NCBI GenBank assembly: GCA_937965795.1
Contig: CALCMD010000110.1
Coordinates: 1 to 30,602 of the forward strand
DNA length: 30,602 nucleotides
DNA from: an uncultured Lachnospiraceae bacterium
GTDB lineage: Bacteria > Bacillota > Clostridia > Lachnospirales > Lachnospiraceae
Direction: 5' to 3'
Positions 21,201 through 28,206 of this stretch are shown here, one piece after another (position 1 is the first letter of the stretch; every line of letters starts with the position of its first letter). A model generated the notes under the pieces. The model was not told the DNA's origin and searched no databases. It worked only from the letters and a program-made list of their open reading frames with translations. The position numbers and the translations under genes are program-made.

Positions 21201-23347
21201 TCTCCGTCGCCATAGCGGTATACGGGGTGATCGGCAGGGATAGTGACGTCACGGGTCTGCTCCTGTCGTCCGCCAGTGATTTTCCGATCCCATACCTTGT
21301 GTCCCAGAAGCGTCGTTGTCGTGGGCATTCCATAGTAGAAGCCGTCCTGGTTTGTATTTCCCTTCATGGCATAAATCCGCGCTTCATTGTTGACATAAGA
21401 AGCAGTGTTCTGTTTTGCCAGAAGCTCAGGCTTCACCGTCAAATCATACTGGATGGTTTTGGTTTCACCCGGGGCGAGGGAACCAACGAATAAATCCATA
21501 TATTGATTGCCTTGGTCACGCATATCCGGATTGTTCTGACCGGAGGGAACGGGGATGTCGGCCAGGGGAATTTCCCCGTTTATATTGCTCACAATCCGGA
21601 TAGAGTCCACATCAAATTCCACGTAGTCCCTGAGGTCATTCTGAGAACGGTCATAAATCTTATCATAAATTTTCAGGCTGTCCAGGGTAAAGGAATTATC
21701 CGCAGGGGCGCTTAAGGTAATGGTAAAGGAAAGCTTTCCGGTTGCAGGATCAAACGCGGAGTCGGTTTTCCTTGAGTTAACGTTGACTTTCGGAATATAT
21801 AAAGCGGTATCCTCCTTTTTAAAATAGGTTTTGGAAAAGGCTTCCGCCTGATTTGAAATATTACCTTGCGGCTTGTTGGTTGCATATTCAGGATTGACGA
21901 GGACGCGGTAGGTGAGTGTTCTCGTCTCACCCGGCTGCATGTCTCCGATCTCCCACACCAGAGCGCCCGGTTTGGAAGGGCTGCCTGCGGCCTGCTGGGG
22001 AAGCGTATGCTCGGAGTCAGGGATAACTCCCAGGTACACCTTTCCTGCTCCTGCTTCACCGGAAGCGCTCTGAATGGTTTCACGGGGTTCTCCGGACGGG
22101 CCGATCGTTCCTGGGGCGTCAGCGGCGGTCAGCGTGGTTTTTGTTTCGCTGATTCCGACATATTCACGAATGAAGGAATTTCCCGCCGGGGCGTCTGACG
22201 TGGTCGGAAAATGATCCGCGACGCGTACATCCGGGATGGCGCTGGAGCCTTCCGGAATGGACACCCGGAGCGTGTAGGTCAGATAGACCTTTTTATTCCG
22301 GTTTTCATCATATTCTTCTGTGAGAATTGGTTCGCTCTTTTCAAGGTTCAGCGCGCCGTATTTGGCAGTCAGGTCGCTTTCAAATGGAATCTGAATGGTA
22401 ACATTTCCAATTGTAATTTGGTTGTTCTCATCTTCCTTTATTTTTGACCAGTCAAAGGCAAGCTCTATATTGAAATCTCCCGAAATGGTGGGTGATTCGT
22501 TGAGCCGTTTTTCAAGCCACGCCTGGTCGAATTGCAGACGCACGACAGAGTTTCCGTCTGCAATCAGTCTGCCGGCAACAGCTCCGTCCGCAATCAACTG
22601 GCCTTCCTGTGGAGGAGTTGTCAGCAGTTCCGGAAGTGTGTACGTTATGGTACATCCCGCCGCCAGAAGATCGGAAATCGGTACGTCGGTATAATTGATT
22701 TCCAGCTTTGCGGCCGCGTTCGCAGGCACTTCAGAAGTAGAAGAACTGATCAGAACCCAGTTATTGGAGCTGTCCTTATAGTACAGCCTGGGCGGATTGG
22801 TCGTACTGTCGATATAGGGAACGAGCGGGAGCGGCTCGGAATCCGCAGTTACACTTTCCGGCGCTTCGGTCTTTGTGACAGATTCTGTCTCATCCGAAGG
22901 GTCGGGTGACGGCGGGGCTTCCAGTACAGGACGTTCTGTGGAAGGCGTTTCCGGCGCAGGTTCCGCTTTGGCCGTTTCCGTTTCAGACGGTTCAGCCACG
23001 GGTGATTCCGTGACAGCCTGTTCTGGCTGGGACTGTTCCGTTGCTTTGATGGTTTCCGTTTCCTTTGGCGGGTAGCAGGCTTCTGTATGGGTATGCTCTT
23101 CCTTCGTGCATACCAGAACAGGGTTCTCTGAACCTGCGTCTGCCTTTGCAAAGCATTCGGCTGTGTGGGTGTGCTCCTCCATGCCGCAGAGCGTGTCCGT
23201 TTCGAGCGTAATTGCAGGCAGGATCAGCAAATATACGGTCAGGAATACGACGACAGAGGACATGGCAAGGATCAGCTTATACCAGGCTTTTCGTTTTTTC
23301 TTGTTTTTCAGGTACTGCGTAGTTTTTTGTGGTGTTGAAGAATTCAT
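18230..23347 (-). CDS. Giant sortase-anchored surface protein with SpaA-like domain
   Basis: About 1,705 residues. Order: basic N-terminus (YLKNKKKRKAWYK), hydrophobic signal/anchor (25-47), two C-x4-HTHT-x2-C motifs (54-65, 80-91), a Glu/Pro/Thr-rich linker (about 93-175), and roughly 1,200 residues of predicted beta-rich repeats. A SpaA-type domain (about 1398-1490) has the likely isopeptide Lys in FRLIKAD and Glu in TETKAPDGY. A last beta domain (about 1525-1650) precedes the sorting signal LPSAG (1665-1669), a hydrophobic segment and a KKK tail. LPSAG departs from LPxTG at position 4. I chose ATG 23347 (MNSSTPQKTT) behind AAAGGGGGAATG; the ATG at 23368 overlaps that site. It is probably an adhesin or pilin-like protein; no sortase gene is in the window. 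Confidence 0.88.
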   Translation of the reverse strand: MNSSTPQKTTQYLKNKKKRKAWYKLILAMSSVVVFLTVYLLILPAITLETDTLCGMEEHTHTAECFAKADAGSENPVLVCTKEEHTHTEACYPPKETETIKATEQSQPEQAVTESPVAEPSETETAKAEPAPETPSTERPVLEAPPSPDPSDETESVTKTEAPESVTADSEPLPLVPYIDSTTNPPRLYYKDSSNNWVLISSSTSEVPANAAAKLEINYTDVPISDLLAAGCTITYTLPELLTTPPQEGQLIADGAVAGRLIADGNSVVRLQFDQAWLEKRLNESPTISGDFNIELAFDWSKIKEDENNQITIGNVTIQIPFESDLTAKYGALNLEKSEPILTEEYDENRNKKVYLTYTLRVSIPEGSSAIPDVRVADHFPTTSDAPAGNSFIREYVGISETKTTLTAADAPGTIGPSGEPRETIQSASGEAGAGKVYLGVIPDSEHTLPQQAAGSPSKPGALVWEIGDMQPGETRTLTYRVLVNPEYATNKPQGNISNQAEAFSKTYFKKEDTALYIPKVNVNSRKTDSAFDPATGKLSFTITLSAPADNSFTLDSLKIYDKIYDRSQNDLRDYVEFDVDSIRIVSNINGEIPLADIPVPSGQNNPDMRDQGNQYMDLFVGSLAPGETKTIQYDLTVKPELLAKQNTASYVNNEARIYAMKGNTNQDGFYYGMPTTTTLLGHKVWDRKITGGRQEQTRDVTIPADHPVYRYGDGDTPVLSDSPGTFQIPEGSYQYQVLVNEAGDWDLSAANFSDQLGRYLAYTGYVKVEAFQIGEDATPPNTLDVNAIASFSGKTPAKTVWLDIEDRQNFNFHPEALGLDSTYAYLLTYYAKPINMESISEVQVTNSFTLSGTGVGPYATITIPGITVSVGVNVTGGYHFNAHKYTWYYAPAGEEAGTGSNWVNGALFWAVELDASSLNENISIRDEIPASGQHQMQLDSVEGVFIGSIPDGKNINDYANLEALRPLMTQELLGNKLNLRYSDDTVPENADYRWEAEGTWLKLDFLKDLTIPDGQKVYIILKTKPLQLPTGKRGFVTYRNGLRTSTDDGATWTTQNEASKSLAGKGGVIKETYGAFNRAQDGTWTELHRPAGADGNHAIKQNYITEPGTYVDWIIHVNYGGTISGVAEMLDQLPEGLELAYVDRCWCSPWYGNNGFSQPTAVQIPELQDADGWTELHFSSSYSYYNKNTGEVRWNVAGLKGEPSGVENHGVEFQVVCRVTDTLKPGETTYQNQITATTPNGAQYEDSADISFTKSTLSKSAGVYDPSIHGPKYPFEIQVNPLGEDLVPGSDTLTLVDSMSDKLILDSESLTVKNTKTGQLVEGWTSSLLDNTLRLVLPDGIPLTITYETLLQAAPGEPLDFSNDAYYEGQAAPDSGKVNVDDFSYTIGGTVESLSPTFRLIKADRNNTAVHLSGAEFKIQKVGTATDPDGTIILGTTEETAVYQGSTDADGILNVANLLEFNQIYCLTETKAPDGYLLDSTPVYFAVAKGNRENGVMVYPDFPENVNVWYGGSTYTYTFYNSSGEAAVTKQFLKSDGTVADRSVNGTYRFGLYAEVQTGTAADPLQILTITYQNNVPVYQLNGNGVSRPVFTGLTPGETYYIYELDTDGNPVFDGTTALIDRFSFVVTYPGGENPNRVTIGTASSSSAEMPTVEVNNQSTAILLPSAGGSGTTLYYLFGASAFLLALLGYAFYKKKSLKQITDI

Positions 23348-23423
23348 ATGGACATTCCCCCTTTGCATTTTTCTCTATCATATTGGCTTTCATGAGCCTC
23401 ATACATTAAGTAGAATATCTTTA

Positions 23424-23452
23424 ATTGTACACTTTTTTTAAAACATATACAA
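23424..23452 (-). promoter_or_regulatory. promoter of the surface-protein gene
   Basis: On the - strand, TTGTAT (23447-23452), a 17-base spacer and TACAAT (23424-23429). The expected start is about 70 bases before ATG 23347. Confidence 0.65.
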
Positions 23453-23505
23453 GATGATTTTAGAAAAATAAGGAGCTGTAAGAAACGGGCGGGCAGAAAA
23501 AAAGA

Positions 23506-23534
23506 TTGACTTTTGGGGCGGCCTGTGCTATAAA
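23506..23534 (+). promoter_or_regulatory. promoter of the tRNA-Trp gene
   Basis: TTGACT (23506-23511), a 17-base spacer and TATAAA (23529-23534), ending 18 bases before the mature tRNA. Confidence 0.8.
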
Positions 23535-23552
23535 TGAAAAGTACCTTTCTAA

Positions 23553-23623
23553 AGGGGATTGGTCAAATGGTATGACAGGAGTCTCCAAAACTCTTAGCGG
23601 GAGTTCGATTCTCTCATCCCCTG
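23553..23623 (+). tRNA. trnW: tRNA-Trp (CCA anticodon)
   Basis: A full cloverleaf can be drawn. Acceptor AGGGGAT (23553-23559) pairs with ATCCCCT (23616-23622), with discriminator G. The D stem is GTC/GAC. The anticodon stem GGAGT/ACTCT has the loop CTCCAAA, so the anticodon is CCA. The T stem GGGAG/CTCTC has the loop TTCGATT. The 3' CCA is not encoded. It is a single-gene unit with its own promoter and terminator. G discriminator and CCA anticodon fit bacterial tRNA-Trp. Confidence 0.95.
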
Positions 23624-23626
23624 TAC

Positions 23627-23670
23627 AAAAGCCTGAAATTGTCGGGATTCTCCGGCAGTTTCAGGCTTTT
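23627..23670. terminator. terminator after tRNA-Trp, shared with coaX
   Basis: AAAAGCCTGAAA (23627-23638) pairs perfectly with TTTCAGGCTTTT (23659-23670), and the inner bases extend the stem by about seven pairs, including G-U pairs. The stem begins in A4 and ends in T4, so it can work in both directions, stopping the tRNA gene and the convergent panT-coaX operon. Confidence 0.85.
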
Positions 23671-23689
23671 ATGTTGTATCGCGCGCCGC

Positions 23690-24463
23690 TTAAATATGCG
23701 GCGTATTTTTTTGATAAATCAGTTTCAACCCTTTCAGCAGCAGGGCGTCGTCGATGATGATGTCTTTCATGCAGTGCGGAATGATACATTCCGCCAGACC
23801 TCCGGTGGCGATTACGGTGGCTTTGGAGCCAAGTTCCTTTTCGATGCGCGAAATGATGCCGTCGATACAGGAAGCGTTTCCGTAAATCAGGCCGCTTTTC
23901 ATACAGTCGATCGTGTTGGTGCCGATCAGCTTTTTCGGCGCTTCCACGCTGATACGGGGAAGCTGCGAGGTACGGCTGGTGAGAGAGTCGGAAGAGACGC
24001 GGATTCCGGGAAGAATCATGCCTCCGATATAATTATTCTTTTTATCCACGACAGAGATCGTGGTGGCGGTTCCCATATCAATGATGATGAGAGGAGGCTT
24101 GTATTCTGCAATACCTGCCACGGCATTAACGACCAGGTCGCTTCCAAGCTGCGCCGGGTTGTCCATCAGGATATTCAGGCCGGTTTTTACGCCGGGGCCT
24201 ATGACGATGATATTTTTGTCCGTGATCTTCTTTACGGCATCCTTTATCATGTTCGTGACGGGCGGTACGACAGAGGAAATGATGGAGCCTTCGATTTCTG
24301 AGGGATTCAGATGATAAATCTCCAGTACATTTTTAAAACTGATCGCATATTCCAGAACAGTCTTTGTGGAGTCCGTGGAAAGGCGTTCCACAAAGAGAAT
24401 CTCTTCATTTTTAATACATCCGATCACGATGTTTGTATTTCCAATATCGATTGCTAAAAGCAT
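23690..24463 (-). CDS. coaX: Type III pantothenate kinase
   Basis: Phosphorylates pantothenate to 4'-phosphopantothenate, the first step of coenzyme A synthesis; this family needs a monovalent cation and resists CoA feedback. The 257-residue ASKHA-fold product has the phosphate motif DIGNTN (6-11), the NPAQLGSDLVVNA segment (102-114), DMGTATTIS (129-137) and GGMILPG (147-153). ATG 24463 follows GGGAGGG. It lies 20 bases downstream of the transporter gene, in one operon. Confidence 0.96.
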   Translation of the reverse strand: MLLAIDIGNTNIVIGCIKNEEILFVERLSTDSTKTVLEYAISFKNVLEIYHLNPSEIEGSIISSVVPPVTNMIKDAVKKITDKNIIVIGPGVKTGLNILMDNPAQLGSDLVVNAVAGIAEYKPPLIIIDMGTATTISVVDKKNNYIGGMILPGIRVSSDSLTSRTSQLPRISVEAPKKLIGTNTIDCMKSGLIYGNASCIDGIISRIEKELGSKATVIATGGLAECIIPHCMKDIIIDDALLLKGLKLIYQKNTPHI

Positions 24464-24483
24464 AAGTCCCTCCCAATTATAAA

Positions 24484-25116
24484 CTAAGCAGTTTTTTCGC
24501 GTCCGGTTTCCACGCCCGGAATAAAGCGGGCTTTGTATAAAGCGGCACCGACGGCTCCGACGATAATCGTGGAAGCGATCATCTCAAATACGGCGTTGAT
24601 TCCCACAAAGGTGCAGATAAACAGGAGAATGTTCTGCCCTCCGATCAGACCCTGGAGATATTCGGTATTTCCAAAAAGCACTACCAGAGCCAGCATAAAG
24701 AAAGCGGTATTGAAAAATGCAGAGAAAAAGCCCGTGACCGCACAGGACAGGTAAATGTTACCGGATCTGCGGACGCCTTTAAAAAGGAAGCCGAGGAGCA
24801 ATCCGTCCAGAAGGCGCGGGACAAATCTTTGGACAAAGGCCAGGAATGGATTGATCTCAAAAAGCAGAGCGCCCATTGCGCTGGTTCCTCCGACGCCGAT
24901 ACACTGTAAAAAGCTGGTAAGGCCGAAAACAGCGCCGGCAAAGGCGCCGCCTGCGGGACCCAGAACGATGGCGGCGATGGCCACAGGTATGATATTAAAG
25001 GTGATCGCCAGAGGCCCGATGTTCAGATAGCCGAGAGGTGTGTAGGCCATCAGCAGGAGAATACCTGTGATCAGGCCGAGGACTGTGAGCTGCATAGTTT
25101 TTGATGTTGTTTTCAT
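24484..25116 (-). CDS. panT: ECF transporter S component, probably for pantothenate
   Basis: A 210-residue membrane protein with about six hydrophobic segments and the S-component pattern IGPLAITFNIIPVAIAAIVL, GPAGGAFAGAVFGLTSFLQC, then RFVPRLLDGLLLGFLF. It binds a vitamin and works with a shared ECF energising module (EcfA, A', T) not in this window. Pantothenate is inferred from being in the coaX operon and opposite coaBC; the sequence alone does not prove the ligand. ATG 25116 follows AAGGAGG. Confidence 0.85.
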   Translation of the reverse strand: MKTTSKTMQLTVLGLITGILLLMAYTPLGYLNIGPLAITFNIIPVAIAAIVLGPAGGAFAGAVFGLTSFLQCIGVGGTSAMGALLFEINPFLAFVQRFVPRLLDGLLLGFLFKGVRRSGNIYLSCAVTGFFSAFFNTAFFMLALVVLFGNTEYLQGLIGGQNILLFICTFVGINAVFEMIASTIIVGAVGAALYKARFIPGVETGREKTA

Positions 25117-25272
25117 AGTTTACTTTCCTCCTTGTTATTATTCCCGTAAAGACAAAGCTCCGGCGGGACGGCGGAAGAATTTCCGTTACTGCCCGTTTCC
25201 GGTACAGCACGCTTCCGGTTTCAGCCCCGGTGTGGAACGTATGCCCTTTTTATAGGGATACAACACAATTTA
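25117..25272 (-). promoter_or_regulatory. structured 5' leader of the panT-coaX operon
   Basis: About 155 bases between the predicted start site and panT. Read on the - strand it contains a hairpin TATCCCT...AGGGCATA near 25241-25261, a CCG-GAAA-CGG tetraloop hairpin near 25197, and a CGGAA-ATTC-TTCCG hairpin near 25180. I do not recognise a known riboswitch class. A CoA- or pantothenate-responsive element is only a hypothesis. Confidence 0.4.
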
Positions 25273-25279
25273 CTCAGGT

Positions 25280-25308
25280 ATCATAGCATAGGGAATTTAA
25301 AAAAACAA
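25280..25308 (-). promoter_or_regulatory. promoter of panT-coaX
   Basis: On the - strand, TTGTTT (25303-25308), a 17-base spacer and TATGAT (25280-25285). Confidence 0.65.
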
Positions 25309-25326
25309 GCGGAAAAGTTTTATGGA

Positions 25327-25355
25327 CTGACAAAATGGGAAAAATATGATATGAT
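25327..25355 (+). promoter_or_regulatory. promoter of coaBC
   Basis: CTGACA (25327-25332), a 17-base spacer and TATGAT (25350-25355). It is back-to-back with the panT promoter, 18 bases apart. Because the -10 covers the in-frame ATG at 25351, that codon cannot be the coaBC start. Confidence 0.7.
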
Positions 25356-25401
25356 GTTCGGAAACATGGAAATTTTGGGAAACGAGAGAAAGGGGATTCA
25401 G

Positions 25402-26616
25402 ATGCTGAAGGGAAAAACAGTGATATTGGGCGTGACAGGAAGCATCGCAGCCTATAAAACTGCATATCTGGCGAGTATGCTGGTAAAGCTTCGCTGCGAG
25501 GTACATGTCATCATGACGAAAAATGCCGTGAATTTTATCAATCCGATTACCTTTGAAACGCTGACGGGGCACAAATGCCTGGTGGACACCTTCGACCGGA
25601 ACTTTACGTTCAATGTGGAGCATGTGGCGCTGGCGAAGCAGGCGGATGCGGTGCTGGTAGCCCCGGCGACCGCCAATGTGATCGGAAAAATGGCGCATGG
25701 CCTGGCGGATGATATGCTGACGACAACCGTTCTGGCGTGTACCTGTAAAAAGATCGTGTCACCGGCAATGAACACGGGGATGTATCGGAATGAAATGGTG
25801 CAGAATAATATAGAAGCTTTGAAAAAGCATGGCTTTGAAGTGATCTCTCCGGCGGCGGGGCGGCTTGCCTGCGGCGACGTGGGGGATGGGAAGATGCCGG
25901 AGCCGGAGACGCTGCTGGAATATCTTCTGAAAGAAATCGGCCACGAAAAGGATATGGAAGGGCTAAAGGTGCTGGTGACGGCGGGGCCGACCAGGGAGGC
26001 GATCGATCCGGTGCGCTATATCACGAACCATTCCACAGGAAAGATGGGCTATGCTCTGGCAAGAGCCTGTGTGCGCCGGGGAGCGCATGTAACGCTGGTG
26101 ACAGGGCCGACGGCTCTTGAGCGGCCTGCTTTTGCACAGGTAGTTGAGGTCGAAAGCGCACAGGAGATGTTTGAGGCTGTGACCGGACTGGCACAGGAGC
26201 AGGATATTATTGTAAAGGCGGCGGCGGTGGCGGATTACCGTCCCTGCACCGTGAGCCCCGAAAAGGTGAAGAAGGCAGAGGGAGAGCTGTCACTGGCGCT
26301 GGAAAGGACGGATGACATTCTAAAATATCTGGGAGAACACAAACGTCCCGGCCAGTTTTTGTGCGGGTTTTCTATGGAAACGGAGCATATGCTGGAAAAT
26401 TCCAGAAAAAAGCTGAACAAGAAACGTCTGGATATGGTGGTGGCGAATAATCTGAAGCAGGATGGCGCGGGCTTTGGCACGGATACGAATATTATCACGA
26501 TTCTTACAAAAGAACGGGAGGTCAGCCTGAAGAAAATGAGCAAGGAGGAAGCGGCTGACAGGATCATAGATCAGATTCTGGCCATGCGGAGGAAAAAAGA
26601 AGATGAAAAGTTATGA
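25402..26616 (+). CDS. coaBC: Bifunctional phosphopantothenoylcysteine synthetase/decarboxylase
   Basis: CoaB joins cysteine to phosphopantothenate (CTP-dependent) and CoaC decarboxylates the product to 4'-phosphopantetheine. The 404-residue protein has the flavoprotein CoaC half first: GVTGSIAAYK (10-19), catalytic H74 in VEHVAL, PAMN (121-124), and the lid ACGDVGDGKMPEP with C157. The CoaB half begins at about 188 (VLVTAGPTREAIDPVRYITN). ATG 25402 follows AAAGGGG. With panT and coaX it covers pantothenate uptake through phosphopantetheine. Confidence 0.96.
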   Translation: MLKGKTVILGVTGSIAAYKTAYLASMLVKLRCEVHVIMTKNAVNFINPITFETLTGHKCLVDTFDRNFTFNVEHVALAKQADAVLVAPATANVIGKMAHGLADDMLTTTVLACTCKKIVSPAMNTGMYRNEMVQNNIEALKKHGFEVISPAAGRLACGDVGDGKMPEPETLLEYLLKEIGHEKDMEGLKVLVTAGPTREAIDPVRYITNHSTGKMGYALARACVRRGAHVTLVTGPTALERPAFAQVVEVESAQEMFEAVTGLAQEQDIIVKAAAVADYRPCTVSPEKVKKAEGELSLALERTDDILKYLGEHKRPGQFLCGFSMETEHMLENSRKKLNKKRLDMVVANNLKQDGAGFGTDTNIITILTKEREVSLKKMSKEEAADRIIDQILAMRRKKEDEKL

Positions 26617-26830
26617 GACAGTTTGGGAGATTTTTAATGAATGTGCGAATAACCAGATGAGGGACGTGTTTATTGACGAAATAGAAACGGACGATATCGA
26701 AGGATTTCTAGAGCGGAAATTTAAAGGAAAAGAAGTCACATTTGAAAAGCAGGTGCTGAAAGACGGAACGATTGTGTATGACATCATGGCCTCCGGCATC
26801 CGGCAGAGATATTCATTTACGGAGATATGA
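26603..26830 (+). CDS. Small acidic protein of unknown function
   Basis: 75 residues (MKSYETVWEIFNECANNQMR...), soluble, with alternating acidic and basic segments (DEIETDDIEGFLERKFKGKE) and no transmembrane segment or metal motif. It resembles no family I can name. It overlaps the last 14 bases of coaBC, with GGAGGAAAAAAG as ribosome binding site, and ends four bases before the TrkH start, so it appears translationally coupled to both. Position alone does not reveal whether it serves CoA synthesis or potassium uptake. Confidence 0.75.
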   Translation: MKSYETVWEIFNECANNQMRDVFIDEIETDDIEGFLERKFKGKEVTFEKQVLKDGTIVYDIMASGIRQRYSFTEI

Positions 26831-26834
26831 CATT

Positions 26835-28187
26835 ATGAGGAAAAAAATAAGAAACTGGCTGAGAAACTGTTCCAGGATGCAGGTCATTGGCCTGGGCTTT
26901 ATCCTTTTGATTCTTTGCGGGACGATTCTTCTGATGCTGCCAATATCTACAAAAGGCGGGGTGGATACGGGCGTTATGGACGCACTGTTTACGGCGACGT
27001 CCGCAAGCTGTGTGACGGGGCTTGTACGGGTGGATACGGCGAATCACTGGAGCCTGTTCGGGCAGATCGTGATTCTTCTGCTGATTCAGACGGGAGGGCT
27101 GGGATTTATGACGATCAGCGTCCTGTTTTCCCTCATGCTGAAAAGGAAGATCGGGCTTCGGGAGCGGGGGCTGCTCTCAGAGAGTGTAAATGCGCTTGAG
27201 ATGGGTGGAATCGTTCACCTTATGAAAAAGATCCTGCTGGGGACGTTTTTGGTAGAGGGAATCGGAGCGTTTGTGCTTTCCATCAGGTTCTGCGGCGAGC
27301 TGGGGCTTTTAAAGGGGATTTATTATGGAATCTTCCATGCGGTCTCTGCTTTCTGCAACGCAGGCTTTGATCTGATGGGGTATCAGGGGGAGTATTCTTC
27401 CCTGGTGAATTATTCCGGCGACTGGCTGGTAAATCTGACCATTGTGGCGCTTATCATCATTGGGGGAATCGGATTTATCGTGTGGGATGATGTGACGAGA
27501 CACGGGCTGCACTTCCGGAAATACAGGGTGCATTCGAAGATCGTGCTGACGACCAGCGCAGTTCTTGTGTTTGGCGGCGCGCTGCTGTTTTATATTTTTG
27601 AAGCGGATAACCTGGCGCAGGGACTTTCACCGGGGGAGACGTTTCTTACCTGCCTGTTTGATTCCGTGACGCCCAGGACGGCAGGATTCAATACGACGGA
27701 TATTGCGAAACTCACAGACAGCAGTAAGCTTCTGAGCGTGATCCTGATGTTTATTGGAGGAAGTCCGGGTTCTACGGCGGGCGGCATCAAGACGACGACT
27801 TTTCTGGTACTGCTTCTTTATGTGCGGGCGAATATGAAGCGAACCAGAGGCGTAAATATTTTTAAGAGAAGAATTGACGATGACGCAATCAAGAGAGCCA
27901 GTGCGGTGGCCTGTACGAATATGCTGATGGCGCTGGCGGCGGTATTAATCATCTGCGGCAATCAGGCGCTTGACATGCGGGATGTGATGCTGGAGGCGTT
28001 TTCGGCCATCAGTACGGTAGGGATGTCCACGGGCATCACCAGAGAGCTGACGGTATTATCCCAGGTCGTGATTATTTTACTGATGTACAGTGGAAGGGTG
28101 GGCAGCCTGTCGATGGCGCTGTCCTTTGCGGAAAAGAAAAAGATTTCACCTTATGAGCTGCCGGAAGAGAAGATTCTGATCGGATGA
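26835..28187 (+). CDS. TrkH/KtrB-family potassium uptake channel subunit
   Basis: The 450-residue membrane protein carries four pore-loop repeats, each with a filter-like segment: SCVTGLV (58-64), CNAGF (174-178), TPRTAGFN (279-286) and STVGMSTGI (393-401). These mark the superfamily of K+ transporters related to KcsA. I chose ATG 26835 (MRKKIRNWLR) after GGAG; the frame is open upstream inside the 75-residue gene. The usual cytosolic partner (TrkA/KtrA, RCK domain) is not next to it and must be elsewhere. Confidence 0.92.
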   Translation: MRKKIRNWLRNCSRMQVIGLGFILLILCGTILLMLPISTKGGVDTGVMDALFTATSASCVTGLVRVDTANHWSLFGQIVILLLIQTGGLGFMTISVLFSLMLKRKIGLRERGLLSESVNALEMGGIVHLMKKILLGTFLVEGIGAFVLSIRFCGELGLLKGIYYGIFHAVSAFCNAGFDLMGYQGEYSSLVNYSGDWLVNLTIVALIIIGGIGFIVWDDVTRHGLHFRKYRVHSKIVLTTSAVLVFGGALLFYIFEADNLAQGLSPGETFLTCLFDSVTPRTAGFNTTDIAKLTDSSKLLSVILMFIGGSPGSTAGGIKTTTFLVLLLYVRANMKRTRGVNIFKRRIDDDAIKRASAVACTNMLMALAAVLIICGNQALDMRDVMLEAFSAISTVGMSTGITRELTVLSQVVIILLMYSGRVGSLSMALSFAEKKKISPYELPEEKILIG

Positions 28188-28206
28188 CAGAGGCGGGGAG
28201 GACGGT

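Noticed and set aside
25140..25260. Cobalamin riboswitch
   Set aside because: A stretch on the + strand resembles part of the B12 box, but the order of conserved blocks is wrong and the coaBC promoter lies downstream of it.
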